A stretch of 48,045 nt of DNA from CAYYJR01 sp964472305 (GCA_964472305.1 CAYYJR010000027.1:1-48045), one strand, 5' to 3'; shown: positions 1 through 9,004, numbered from the stretch's first letter. Numbers and translations are program-made. Notes: generated from the letters alone by a model not told the origin.

Positions 1-124
1 TGATGTATATGTCACCCTCCATATTTCCCCAAATGTATTCGACCGAACTTAATTGTGACATCTTTGTTAATCCTGGATTCGCTTCTCCCGCGCTATTATC
101 GAAAACCATACTCGTTGAATCCAT
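1..124 (-). CDS. Hypothetical protein, N-terminal fragment running off the left edge
   Basis: Reading leftwards from an ATG at 124, 41 codons stay open to the window edge. The peptide begins MDSTSMVFDNSAGEANPG. A GAGGA Shine-Dalgarno lies 5 to 6 bases upstream of the ATG, and a strong promoter for the same strand sits at 362-391, so this is probably a real start rather than chance. Base composition is clearly more AT-rich than the neighbouring genes, which could mean foreign origin or just a regulatory region. No domain can be recognised in so short a piece; function unknown. Confidence 0.5.
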   Translation of the reverse strand, partial: MDSTSMVFDNSAGEANPGLTKMSQLSSVEYIWGNMEGDIYI

Positions 125-190
125 GTCATTCCTCACAAAAATTAATTGTGCCCTTCTGTCGGGCAAAATCGGTAAATGCCGTAGTTACAT

Positions 191-253
191 TACTGCGTTT
201 CCTCGCAATTCAGCAGCATAAAACGCAGTATAACACCTAGGGTAAGTGTTATA
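191..253 (-). promoter_or_regulatory. Two adjoining inverted repeats in the leader of the left-edge gene
   Basis: TACTGCGTTT (191-200) and AAACGCAGTA (221-230) are a perfect 10-base inverted repeat with a 20-base loop. TATAACAC (229-236) and GTGTTATA (246-253) are a perfect 8-base inverted repeat with 9 bases between the arms; the two elements share two bases. Both lie between the minus-strand promoter at 362-391 and the start codon at 124, in a leader of about 230 bases. The second looks like an operator for a dimeric regulator, the first like an RNA hairpin. No known operator or riboswitch class is recognised. Confidence 0.45.
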
Positions 254-361
254 GGTAGAGGTTTATCAGCAATGGTAGTCAACAAATTTTACAACGACCG
301 GTGATTCTTAACGATTACGGATGTGCATCGATGAAAAAGAAATTGATATAACGTCTTATAT

Positions 362-391
362 AGTATATATCAGCGTTTGCATGACTGTCAA
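362..391 (-). promoter_or_regulatory. Sigma-70-type promoter facing left
   Basis: On the minus strand TTGACA (386-391) is followed after 18 bases by TATACT (362-367). It begins about 13 bases past the pyrE stop and would start transcription near 355, giving the left-edge gene its own promoter with a leader of about 230 bases. Confidence 0.65.
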
Positions 392-403
392 GTAATCATA
401 TTC

Positions 404-952
404 TTATGACTCGATGCCCAGGTCGCGGATGGTGAATAGCGGTGCGTAGGCGTAGCCCGCGCTTTCCAGCCGTTCGCGTCCGCCTTCCAGGCGATCAATG
501 AGCGCCAGGACGACTGCCACCGTGCACCCCTGCGCCTCGACGGCGGCGATGGCTTTCAGCGCGGATTCGCCGGTGGTCACGGTATCCTCGACGATAGCCA
601 CGCGCGCGCCTTCCGGCAGGGGGCCTTCCACCAGCTTGTGCGTTCCGTGTCCCTTCGCCTCTTTGCGCACCAGAAAGGCGGGAATGGGCTGCCCTTCCTG
701 AAAACTCACCACGGCGACGGCGGTAGCGATAGGATCGGCGCCCAGCGTTAACCCGCCAACCGCTTGCACGTCCAGCGCGCGGAGTTGCGCGAACATCAGC
801 TTGCCGATCAGGTACGCCCCTTCCGGCCACAGCGTCACCATGCGCCCGTCGAGGTAAAAGGTGCTCTCGCGCCCGGAGGCGAGCACGAAGTGCCCGCGCT
901 TCAACGCGAGTTGTTCCAACAGTTGCAGTAAACGTGCGCGTTCTTTGTGCAT
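404..952 (-). CDS. pyrE: Orotate phosphoribosyltransferase
   Basis: Transfers a phosphoribosyl group from PRPP to orotate, giving orotidine 5'-phosphate in de novo pyrimidine synthesis; cytosolic and normally a dimer. The 182-residue product shows the family blocks in order: SGRESTFYLDGR near residue 26, a GGLTLGADPIA loop near 66, the flexible-loop segment RKEAKGHGTHKLVEG near 95-110, and the PRPP-binding motif VAIVEDTVTTGESA near 117-130. Length is typical of short bacterial PyrE. It starts 10 bases after the stop of the small membrane protein upstream, so the two are likely co-transcribed. No other pyr gene is nearby and no PyrR-type attenuator was seen. Confidence 0.95.
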   Translation of the reverse strand: MHKERARLLQLLEQLALKRGHFVLASGRESTFYLDGRMVTLWPEGAYLIGKLMFAQLRALDVQAVGGLTLGADPIATAVAVVSFQEGQPIPAFLVRKEAKGHGTHKLVEGPLPEGARVAIVEDTVTTGESALKAIAAVEAQGCTVAVVLALIDRLEGGRERLESAGYAYAPLFTIRDLGIES

Positions 953-962
953 GAATGCTCCT

Positions 963-1349
963 TCAAGGCGAGTGACGGCGGTGCAGCAGACCGGCGAGGG
1001 AGATGCCGAACCAGACGATCTCCAGCATCACGAATCCCCAGCGGTGCGCCAGGAATGCGATGAGCCCCAGCAGCACCGAACCGAGCAGGTTCAACCAGAG
1101 ATACGCCGCGGAATCGCGCGACCAGCGCCCACCGGCATTGGCCCAGTATGCCAGCAAGATCAGCGCCGCGCCCGTTAGTTCCACGATGAGCCAATAGGAT
1201 GCCACACCTACCGGATACCACGATCCGGTGCCATCTGAACGGCGGCCGCGTGCGCGCCAATGACGTAATTTCGCCTCGGTGTGCGGTGTTCCTTTTGTGA
1301 AAGGTCGGTAGGCAGTGAAAAGAAACGGAGTGCAAAGACAGAGCCGCAT
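963..1349 (-). CDS. Small membrane protein, CBU_0592-like
   Basis: The conserved part, from about VASYWLIVEL to the end, has the CBU_0592-family pattern of three closely spaced hydrophobic helices (about residues 50-68, 81-97 and 103-122), including ALILLAYW and YLWLNLLGSVLLGL. Function is unknown in the family. The first 48 residues are Arg/Cys-rich and unlike a membrane-protein leader, so the true start may be the GTG near 1205, which would give about 80 residues as usual for the family; that GTG has only a weak ribosome site. It lies directly ahead of pyrE and probably shares its transcript. Confidence 0.6.
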   Translation of the reverse strand: MRLCLCTPFLFTAYRPFTKGTPHTEAKLRHWRARGRRSDGTGSWYPVGVASYWLIVELTGAALILLAYWANAGGRWSRDSAAYLWLNLLGSVLLGLIAFLAHRWGFVMLEIVWFGISLAGLLHRRHSP

Positions 1350-1470
1350 CTCCCGGAACTTACAAATCAGAAGTTGCCAATGCCGAGTAACCGGTAAAAC
1401 AGGAACTCCGTCCCCTGTTGTCGAACATCACCAACCTTGACGCATGTTGGGGGTGAAGGTTATGGGATCC

Positions 1471-1668
1471 ATGCAACGGAGAAAGACACTGGCGTTTGGC
1501 GCGGCGGTGGTGGCCGGCGTAGTGGCGGCCGGCGTTGCCTACCTCCTCTATCTGCGGCCGCAGTGGCGGCGCCAGGTGGTGGAGGTGGGGCGGCAATTGT
1601 TGAACGCCGCGGACGGCATACTGCGGCACGCCGGTACCGAGCTGGCGGCGGATGACGAGCGCGCCTGA
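1471..1668 (+). CDS. Small single-pass membrane protein
   Basis: A 65-residue peptide beginning MQRRKTLAFGAAVVAG. A positively charged N-terminus is followed by one hydrophobic helix rich in Ala/Val (about residues 7-25, ending YLLYLRPQWRR) and an amphipathic tail. The layout recalls YtxH-like small membrane proteins, but no family can be named. Two other in-frame ATGs lie upstream (1444, 1462); 1471 is chosen because a GAAGG sits 11 bases before it. It stands alone between divergent and convergent genes, and a GC-rich hairpin follows at 1689. Confidence 0.5.
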   Translation: MQRRKTLAFGAAVVAGVVAAGVAYLLYLRPQWRRQVVEVGRQLLNAADGILRHAGTELAADDERA

Positions 1669-1688
1669 CGTACCGTGACGCCGCACTG

Positions 1689-1718
1689 CGCGGGGCCGTC
1701 CGTTCGGGCGGCCCCGCG
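1689..1718. terminator. GC-rich hairpin between convergent genes
   Basis: A 13-pair stem (CGCGGGGCCGTCC paired with GGGCGGCCCCGCG, one G-T pair) closes a 4-base loop. It lies between the end of the small membrane protein (+) and glnA (-). There is no T-run on either side, so it is a terminator-like structure rather than a textbook intrinsic terminator. Confidence 0.5.
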
Positions 1719-1725
1719 GTTCACG

Positions 1726-3051
1726 TTACAGTAACGGCAGGTATTCGCGGATTTCGAAGTCGGTGACGTGGGTGCGATACCGATCCCACTCGAAACGCTT
1801 ATTCGCAATAAACTCGCGGAACACATGCTCGCCGAGCGCGTCGCGGACCAGATCGGATTCTTCGCACAGCGTGAGCGCCTCGATCAGGCTGCCCGGCAGC
1901 GTCTGAATATCCAGGTCGTCGCGCTGCTGCTGGGTCAGGCGATACAAGTCCAGTTCCACCGGCGGGGGACACTCCAATTGCTCCTCGATGCCGCGCAATC
2001 CGGCCGCCAGCATCACCGAGAAGGCCAGGTAGGGGTTGCATGCCGGATCGGGACTGCGGAATTCGATGCGCGTGGCCTGCTCCTTCCCCGGCTTGTACAT
2101 CGGGATGCGCACCAGGTTCGAGCGGTTGCGCTGTGCCCAGGAAATATAGACCGGCGCTTCGTAGCCCGGCACCAGGCGCTTGTAGGAGTTCACCCACTGG
2201 TTGGTGACCGCGGTGAATTCCGGTACATACTTGAGGATGCCGGCGATGTACTGCTTGCAGGTATCGCTCAGGAAATATTCGGCGTTTTCATCGAAAAACG
2301 CGTTATGCTCGCCGCGGAACAGCGATTGGTGCACGTGCATGCCGGAGCCATTCTGCCCGAAAAGCGGTTTGGGCATGAAGGTGGCGTAAACGCCGCTCAT
2401 GTAGGCGACTTCCTTCACCGTCATGCGGTAGGTCATCAGGATATCCGCCATCGACAGCGCGTCAGTATAGCGGAGGTCGATCTCGTGCTGGCTGGGGGCG
2501 ACCTCGTGGTGGCTGTATTCGACGTAAATGCCCATCGACTCCAGCGCCAGCACCGTTTCACGGCGCAGGTCCATCGCCTCGTCGCGCGGGATCAGGTCGA
2601 AATACCCGCCCTGGTCCAGCGGTTCCGGGTCCTGCGGGCTGCGGAAGTAGAAATATTCCGCCTCCGGGCCGACGTAAAAGGTGAAGCCCATGTCGGCGGC
2701 TTTTTTCAGGTTGCGCTTCAGCACCTGGCGCGGGTCGCCGATGTAGGGCGTGCCGTCCGGGTTCAATATGTCGCAAAACATGCGCGCGACCGCCTTTTCG
2801 CGCGGGCGCCACGGCAGCACGATGAATGTGTGCGGGTCCGGCACGGCCACCATGTCGCTTTCGTCGATGCGGGTGAATCCCTTAATGGACGATCCGTCGA
2901 ATCCGATGCCTTCACTCATTGCTTTGTCCAGCTCTTCAACCGGAATGCTGAAACTCTTCAAGAAGCCCAGGATATCGGTGAACCAGAGTTTGACGAACTT
3001 GACGTCGTTCTCGGCGATCTGTTCCCAGATCTGCTCGCGTATGTTTGCCAT
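1726..3051 (-). CDS. glnA: Glutamine synthetase type I
   Basis: ATP-dependent amidation of glutamate to glutamine, the main ammonium-assimilating step; cytosolic dodecamer. The 441-residue protein shows the beta-grasp N-terminus (VKLWFTDILG near residue 21), the GIGFDGSSIKGF block near 47-58, the metal site GPEAEYFYF near 128-136, the NGSGMHVHQS block near 234, and NRSNLVRIP in the nucleotide/glutamate site near 312. Its short length and lack of the long central insert fit the GSI-alpha group (feedback-regulated, not adenylylated) rather than enteric GSI-beta; that is inference from length. An AGGG/GGAGGG ribosome site sits about 9 bases before the ATG. No GlnR or amtB neighbour is present. 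Confidence 0.96.
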   Translation of the reverse strand: MANIREQIWEQIAENDVKFVKLWFTDILGFLKSFSIPVEELDKAMSEGIGFDGSSIKGFTRIDESDMVAVPDPHTFIVLPWRPREKAVARMFCDILNPDGTPYIGDPRQVLKRNLKKAADMGFTFYVGPEAEYFYFRSPQDPEPLDQGGYFDLIPRDEAMDLRRETVLALESMGIYVEYSHHEVAPSQHEIDLRYTDALSMADILMTYRMTVKEVAYMSGVYATFMPKPLFGQNGSGMHVHQSLFRGEHNAFFDENAEYFLSDTCKQYIAGILKYVPEFTAVTNQWVNSYKRLVPGYEAPVYISWAQRNRSNLVRIPMYKPGKEQATRIEFRSPDPACNPYLAFSVMLAAGLRGIEEQLECPPPVELDLYRLTQQQRDDLDIQTLPGSLIEALTLCEESDLVRDALGEHVFREFIANKRFEWDRYRTHVTDFEIREYLPLL

Positions 3052-3419
3052 AGCTGAATTCCCTCCGATCAGGCAGCCTTGCGGTGTGACCGCCGCACCT
3101 CCGCATAGTAGCGAGACTACGCGGTATTTGTTTCCAAAAGATTACCAGGATGGTGAACCAGCCTCCTTTTTCGACGCCGCGGCGCGGATTCCTTTCCGGA
3201 TTGATGTCGTGCTCTAACAGCCAAGACCGGTTAGTTCTCATCGCGGGAATATGGCTTCCGTCTGCCCGGTAAATTAACGCAGGCATGAATGCCATCGGCA
3301 TGTCACATGTGATAAAGCAGTGTGCGAATGTTTCACCCTCATAGTATTACACTCGATAAAGGGGCGTTTTCGATTGCGAAATGGCGCTCCTCCAGCATGA
3401 GTAAACTCCGCTTGCACCC
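3052..3419. other. Intergenic region between divergent glnA and tetR
   Basis: No credible gene. It must hold the glnA promoter on the minus strand, but no convincing box pair was found. A perfect 10-base palindrome TCACATGTGA lies at 3303-3312, about 250 bases upstream of glnA, and could be a regulator site. Short open frames here lack ribosome sites. Confidence 0.4.
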
Positions 3420-3463
3420 TTGACAACGACTTACCTCCGTCTGATAATGAGTGAGCACTCACT
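3420..3463 (+). promoter_or_regulatory. tetR-export operon promoter with overlapping operator
   Basis: TTGACA (3420-3425) and GATAAT (3443-3448) are 17 bases apart. Two bases downstream of the -10 lies the inverted repeat AGTGAG-CA-CTCACT (3450-3463), which covers the expected start site near 3455. TGAGTGA/TCACT-type palindromes are typical TetR/AcrR operators. The placement predicts that the first gene product represses its own operon by blocking polymerase. Confidence 0.8.
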
Positions 3464-3484
3464 TGCTAACGGATAGGCGGGATC

Positions 3485-4135
3485 ATGATGGTTGACGAGG
3501 CACTGAAGAAACGGCAGCGGCTCGATGCGGCAACGCGTAAGACCGCGATTTTACGCGCGGCGGCGAAGCTGGTGGCGGAACGCGGGTATCAGCGGACCAC
3601 CACGAAGGCGATCGCGCGGGAAGCCGGCATCGCTGAGGGCACCATCTACAAATATTTTGCCAGCAAAGAGGAACTGCTTTTCGCCTTCCTGAAGCCGTTG
3701 GTTGTGGATCCGCTGTCGTCACTGCTCGAAGCCACGGCGGGTCATCACGATGATCGGACGCTACGCGCGTTGATTGCCAACCGCGTCGCGTTGTTTGAGC
3801 AACATCGCGACCTGTTGAAAGCGGTCTTCAGCGAGGCGCTGTTTAATCCTGCGCTGGCGAAGGCGATGATGCAGCAACTCTTTCATCCGGGTAGTCAGTT
3901 GGTGGGCGAATATTTCGCTCGTCGCACCCGCGAGGGTGCGTTTCGCGCCATCGACCCGCAAGTCGCCATTCGCGCGCTGATCGGCGCGCTGGTCGGTAAT
4001 TTCCTGCTGTGGGAGATACTGCACGCGGAACGTCCCACGCCCACCCAACATCAGCAGCTAATCGACGACTTGTCCACGCTGTTTCTGCGCGGCTTGTTGC
4101 AACATCCGGACGTCGCGGGGGAGGAAGTGCCATGA
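3485..4135 (+). CDS. TetR/AcrR-family transcriptional repressor of the export operon
   Basis: The 216-residue protein has the TetR helix-turn-helix at about residues 18-65: KTAILRAAAKLVAERGYQ, then TTTKAIAREAGIAEGTIYKY and FASKEELL. The rest is a helical ligand/dimer domain with the TetR_C-like stretch LFEQHRDLLKAVFSEALFNP. Two adjacent ATGs (3485 and 3488) can serve as start. It overlaps the adaptor gene by ATGA and heads the operon, as CecR (YbiH) accompanies ybhGFSR in E. coli. A palindrome just upstream at 3450 is the likely operator, so it should repress itself and the transporter until a ligand, perhaps the exported compound, binds. The ligand is unknown. Confidence 0.92.
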   Translation: MMVDEALKKRQRLDAATRKTAILRAAAKLVAERGYQRTTTKAIAREAGIAEGTIYKYFASKEELLFAFLKPLVVDPLSSLLEATAGHHDDRTLRALIANRVALFEQHRDLLKAVFSEALFNPALAKAMMQQLFHPGSQLVGEYFARRTREGAFRAIDPQVAIRALIGALVGNFLLWEILHAERPTPTQHQQLIDDLSTLFLRGLLQHPDVAGEEVP

Positions 4136-5952
4136 AGAAGCAGGTGCGCCCCATCATTTTGGCGCTGATCGTATTCGCCGTGGTGGGCTACCAGTTTTGG
4201 AAGAAGATCGAAGCCGACCGCCTGTCGCCGCGCGATGTCATCCTCGGCAACGGCGTGATTGAGGCCACGGAGGTAGAGATCAGCGCCAAGGTGTCAGGTC
4301 GCATCCTGACGCTGCCGGTGCACGAAGGCGATGACGTGCGGGCAGGGCAGTTAATCGCCACGCTGGACAGCGGTGAACTGCAGGGACAGGAAGCGCAAGC
4401 ACAGGGCAACCTGCAAGCAGTCGAAGCGGCGCTGGCGGAACTGCGAGCCGGCACGCGCGCCGAGGATATTCGCCGCGCGCAGGCGCAGTTTGACGCCGCG
4501 CGGGAAACGCTGTGCCAGGCGCAAGCCCGCCGCGATCTGATTCGAGCCGGGGCGCGTACGGAACTGCTTGCTCAGTTGCGCGCGGCGTATGCGACAGCCA
4601 ATGCCCAGCTTGCGCTGGTGACCGCCGGGCCGCGCAAGGAAACCATCGCCCAACTCCGCGCCGCCTATGCGCAGGCGCAAGCGCGGTTGGCATTGCTCCG
4701 GGCCGGCGTCCGTCCGGAAGAGATCGCGCAGTTGCGCGCCGGGCTGAAGCAGGCGCAGGCGCGGCTGGCGCTGGTAAAATCGGGTGCGCGCGCGGAGCAG
4801 CTTGCCCAACTGCGGGCGAATCTCGAGCAGGCGCAGGCACGACTGGCGCTGGTGAAGGCCGGGGCGCGCCCGGAACAGCTTGCGCAGTTGCACGCGGGAG
4901 TGGAGCAGGCCGCGGCAACGCTGAACGACGCGGAGACCGAGTTGAAGCGCGCGGTCAACCTGTATGCGCTGGGCGCTATTCCCGGCCAACGGGTAGATAC
5001 CGCTCGCACGCGGCGCGACGTGGCGGCGGCACAGGTACGACAGGCGAAGGAAAAGCTGGCGGAAGCGCAAGCCGGCGCGCGTCCGGAAGAGATTCAGGAG
5101 GTCGAGCAGGCGGCGGAAGCGGCGCGGCAACGCCTGGCTGAGGCGCAAGCCGGCGCGCGTCCGGAGGAGATTCAGGAGGCGGAGCAGGCGGTGGAAGCGG
5201 CACAGCAGCGATTGGCGGCAGCCCGGACGGGTGCCCGGCCAGAGGAGATCGCGGAGGTGGAGCAAGTGGCCGAAGCGGCGCGGCAACGGCTGGCGGAGGC
5301 GCAGACCGGCGCGCGACCGGAGGAAATTCACGCGGCCCGCGCGCAGGCGGAGGTGGCACGTCAGCGCTTGGCGGAGGCGCAGGCAGGGCCGCGTCCGCAG
5401 GAGCGACGGGAGGCGGACGCGGCGGTGGCGCAGGCGCAAGCGCAGGTGGATGCCGCCCGCGCGACGCTGGATCTGGCGCAGGCCGGGCCGCGACGGGAGA
5501 CCATCGACGCGGCGCAGGCGCGGGTGGCGCAGGCGCGCGGCACGGTGAAAACAGCGGTCACCACCCGCGAGCAGACGCAGATTTACGCCCCCACCGCCGG
5601 ACGCGTGATGTTGCGCAACGTCGAGCCGGGCGAACTGGTTACCCCGGGACTGCCGATTATCAAACTGGCGGCGTTACAGCAGGTATGGTTGCGCATCTAC
5701 GTGCCCGAGCCGCGGTACGGCAGCGTCTGCATCGGCCAGCGTGCCGAAGTGATCACCGATACCACGAATAAACGCTATACCGGGACGGTAACGGAGATTG
5801 CCCAGGAACCCGAATTTACCCCGAAGAACGTACAGACAACGGAAGAGCGCGTTAAACTGGTCTACGGGGTGAAGATCACCATCGACAACCCAACGCGCGC
5901 CCTCAAGCCGGGCATGCCGGCGGACGCGCGTATTTTTCTCGCCGAGAAATAA
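4132..5952 (+). CDS. HlyD/YbhG-type periplasmic adaptor with expanded hairpin arms
   Basis: Membrane-fusion subunit linking the inner-membrane ABC permeases to the cell exterior. The 606 residues comprise an N-terminal anchor (about 7-24), the first half of a lipoyl-like domain (VSGRILTLPVHEGDDVRAG, about 54-72), a very long helical hairpin (about 80-480), the second lipoyl half (APTAGRVMLRNVEPGELV) and beta-barrel/membrane-proximal domains ending with EFTPKNVQTTEER, which closely resembles E. coli YbhG. E. coli YbhG is about 330 residues with one GxRxEE motif per arm. Here the ascending arm has a 33-residue unit and four 26-residue units (106-242), the tip is 243-313 (LYALGAIPGQRVDTAR), and the descending arm has four 26-residue units and one of 33 (314-450). 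The ATG at 4132 overlaps the tetR stop. Confidence 0.93.
   Translation: MKKQVRPIILALIVFAVVGYQFWKKIEADRLSPRDVILGNGVIEATEVEISAKVSGRILTLPVHEGDDVRAGQLIATLDSGELQGQEAQAQGNLQAVEAALAELRAGTRAEDIRRAQAQFDAARETLCQAQARRDLIRAGARTELLAQLRAAYATANAQLALVTAGPRKETIAQLRAAYAQAQARLALLRAGVRPEEIAQLRAGLKQAQARLALVKSGARAEQLAQLRANLEQAQARLALVKAGARPEQLAQLHAGVEQAAATLNDAETELKRAVNLYALGAIPGQRVDTARTRRDVAAAQVRQAKEKLAEAQAGARPEEIQEVEQAAEAARQRLAEAQAGARPEEIQEAEQAVEAAQQRLAAARTGARPEEIAEVEQVAEAARQRLAEAQTGARPEEIHAARAQAEVARQRLAEAQAGPRPQERREADAAVAQAQAQVDAARATLDLAQAGPRRETIDAAQARVAQARGTVKTAVTTREQTQIYAPTAGRVMLRNVEPGELVTPGLPIIKLAALQQVWLRIYVPEPRYGSVCIGQRAEVITDTTNKRYTGTVTEIAQEPEFTPKNVQTTEERVKLVYGVKITIDNPTRALKPGMPADARIFLAEK
4447..5481 (+). repeat. 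In-frame 78-base tandem repeats in the adaptor gene
   Basis: Ten units in two blocks, separated by the hairpin-tip segment: 99+78+78+78+78 bases (4447-4857) and 78+78+78+78+99 bases (5071-5481). Each unit starts with codons for (A/S/T)G-x-R. Units in the first block encode AQLRA...QAQARLALVKA; those in the second encode VEQAAEAARQRLAEAQ. Adjacent second-block units are close to identical for long stretches, so recent duplication is likely. Confidence 0.9.
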
Positions 5953-5953
5953 C

Positions 5954-6897
5954 ATGGCGGAACAGCAGACAGACGCGCGGTATGCCATTCGCACCCGGGG
6001 ATTGTGCAAGTCCTTCGGGGCGCAGCAGGCCGTCGACGGGTTGGAGCTGGAGGTAAAGGCGGGGGAAATTTTCGGGCTGGTCGGCCCGGACGGCGCCGGC
6101 AAGACCACCACCATGCGCATGCTGACCGGCATCCTCGATGCGGACGGCGGCACGGCGGAGGTGGCGGGTCACGACGTGCTGCGCCGTCCGGAAGCGGTAA
6201 AGCGTCACATCGGGTACATGCCGCAGCGCTTCAGCTTGTATGGCGATCTCACCGTGGGCGAGAATCTGGATTTCTTCGCGCGCATCTATCACGTCCCGCG
6301 TTCCGAGCGCCTGGAGCGCGAGCAGCAACTGCTCAATTTTAGCCGGCTGGCGTCTTTCCGCGACCGCCAGGCGCAATACCTGTCCGGCGGCATGAAGCAA
6401 AAGCTGGCGTTGGCATGCACGCTGATGCATACGCCGTCCGTCCTCTTCCTCGACGAGCCGACCACCGGCGTAGATCCCATCTCGCGGCGTGACTTCTGGA
6501 AGATCCTCTACATGCTGTTGCAGCAGGGGGTGACGCTGTTCGTCACCACGCCATATATGGACGAAGCGGAGCGTTGCAACCGGGTGGCGTTGATCGATAA
6601 GGGGCGCATCGTGCAGTGCGATACTCCCGACGGGCTGAAACAGCGCATGCGTGGCGAACTGTTGGAGGTGGTGGCGGAGCCGCTACTGGCCGCGAAAACG
6701 CAGGCTGCCGTGCTCGACGTGGTGCAGGGCGTGCAGGTATTCGGCGACCGGTTGCATTTATGGGTGTCGGATGCCGCGACCGCCGAGACGGCGGTGCGCG
6801 CGGCGCTGACGACGGCGGGGATCGCGGTAGCCGGCGTGCGCCGCATCGCGCCCGGTCTGGAAGATGTGTTCATCTCACTGGTGTCCGGAGGTGACGC

Positions 6898-6901
<4 letters not shown>
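5954..6901 (+). CDS. ABC transporter ATPase, YbhF N-half type
   Basis: Cytosolic ATPase powering the ABC-2 exporter. The 315 residues show Walker A GPDGAGKTT (about residue 45), Q-loop YMPQRFSLYGDLT (about 88), an intact signature LSGGMKQKLALA (about 141), Walker B VLFLDEPTTGVDP (about 161) and a C-terminal regulatory segment. The switch position reads TTPYMDEAE, so the usual H-loop histidine is missing. Both GPDGAGK and the absent H-loop histidine also occur in the first half of E. coli YbhF, so this is the equivalent of that half, encoded as a separate protein. It starts one base after the adaptor stop and overlaps the next gene by ATGA. Confidence 0.93.
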
Positions 6902-7857
<956 letters not shown>

Positions 7858-7860
7858 ACC

Positions 7861-8997
7861 ATGCTGCTGCGCCTGCGCATGATGGCCTGGAAAGAGTGGA
7901 TACAGATCGTGCGCGACCCGCGCCTGCTGGCGGTGGTGGTGGCACTCCCCATGCTCATGCTGCTGCTCTATGGCTATGCCATCAATCTGGACGTGCGCCA
8001 CGTGAAGCTGGCGGTATACGATCAGGACCACAGCCAGGCATCGCGAGCGCTGATCGGCGCCTTTTCGCGCAGCCAGTATTTCACCATTGTCGAGTATCCC
8101 GACAGCTTCCGCGCCGTTACCGACGTGCTGGACGACGGCCATGTCCGGCTCGCGCTCATCATCCCGCTCACTTACAGTGGTGATCTGGCGGCAGGGCGTA
8201 CGGCGCCGGTGCAGGTGCTGGTCGACGGCGCCGATTCCACCACCGCCAGCACCGCCATCGGCTACGTGGGCGCCATCATGCGTGAGCAATCACGGCGGAT
8301 CGCATTGCGGGCGATCCAGCGGGCAGGCGGCGGAAGCGCCATCGCGGTGCAACTGGTGGATAACCGCGTACGCTACTGGTACAACCCGGAGCTGAAGAGC
8401 AGTTATTTCCTGGTACCCGGGCTGGCGGCGGCGATCTTGATGATGCTGGCGGCATTGTTGACCTCGGTGTCGGTGGTGCGTGAACGCGAGCGCGGCACGT
8501 TCGAGTCGCTCATTGTCTCACCCGTGCAGGCGAGTGAGGTGCTGCTGGGCAAGCTCATTCCGTACGTGATTATCGCCTTCTGTGACATGCTGCTGGTGAT
8601 GCTGGTCAGCGTGTTCGTCTTCCAGGTGCCTTTGCGCGGCAATCCGCTGCTGGCGCTGCTGTTGTCGCTGGTGTTCATCATCGCCGCGCTCAGCATCGGC
8701 CTGCTCATCTCCACCGTGGCCCCCTCGCAGCAGATTGCGATGACGGGCGCGATCATGGTGTCGCAACTGCCGACCATGCTGCTCTCCGGTTTCATCTTCC
8801 CCATCAGCAGCATGCCGTACCCCATCCAGTTGCTGACCAACATTATCCCGGCGCGCCATTTCATCACCATCCTGCGCGGCATCTTCCTGAAAGGCAGCGG
8901 TGTCGCGCTGATCTGGCCGTCCGGCCTGTTCCTGCTCGCTATCGGGGTATTGTTCTTATCCGTCAGCATGGCGCGTTTTAAAAAGAAGTTGAGTTGA
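7861..8997 (+). CDS. ABC-2 type permease, YbhS-like
   Basis: Inner-membrane permease of 378 residues: one N-terminal helix (about 20-40), a large extracytoplasmic domain (about 42-180), then five helices between about 182 and 370. The conserved block RVRYWYNPELKSSYFLVPG precedes the membrane core, and RERERGTFESLIVSPV is the coupling helix that contacts the ATPase. This matches the ABC2_membrane_3 / YbhS layout. It starts 3 bases after the second ATPase with a strong GGGGAGG ribosome site and pairs with the next gene as a heterodimer. E. coli relatives are linked to export of antibiotics and other toxic compounds; the substrate here is unknown. Confidence 0.92.
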   Translation: MLLRLRMMAWKEWIQIVRDPRLLAVVVALPMLMLLLYGYAINLDVRHVKLAVYDQDHSQASRALIGAFSRSQYFTIVEYPDSFRAVTDVLDDGHVRLALIIPLTYSGDLAAGRTAPVQVLVDGADSTTASTAIGYVGAIMREQSRRIALRAIQRAGGGSAIAVQLVDNRVRYWYNPELKSSYFLVPGLAAAILMMLAALLTSVSVVRERERGTFESLIVSPVQASEVLLGKLIPYVIIAFCDMLLVMLVSVFVFQVPLRGNPLLALLLSLVFIIAALSIGLLISTVAPSQQIAMTGAIMVSQLPTMLLSGFIFPISSMPYPIQLLTNIIPARHFITILRGIFLKGSGVALIWPSGLFLLAIGVLFLSVSMARFKKKLS

Positions 8998-9004
8998 GGC
9001 AGTG

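Noticed and set aside
3..221. 72-codon plus-strand frame at the left edge
   Set aside because: The minus strand has a better case, with a Shine-Dalgarno, an open frame to the edge and an upstream promoter; this frame has none.
1768..3057. Long open frame (429 codons) on the plus strand opposite glnA
   Set aside because: It is the mirror frame of a highly conserved glutamine synthetase; such antisense frames are common in GC-rich DNA and it shows no domain or ribosome site.
4351..5439. Open frame of 362 codons opposite the adaptor repeats
   Set aside because: Its Leu/Arg-rich repeats are just the complement of the in-frame coding repeats of the adaptor.
4447..5481. Tandem 78-base repeats as a CRISPR array or satellite
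   Set aside because: They are in frame, fit the helical arms of the adaptor, and have no spacers between the units.
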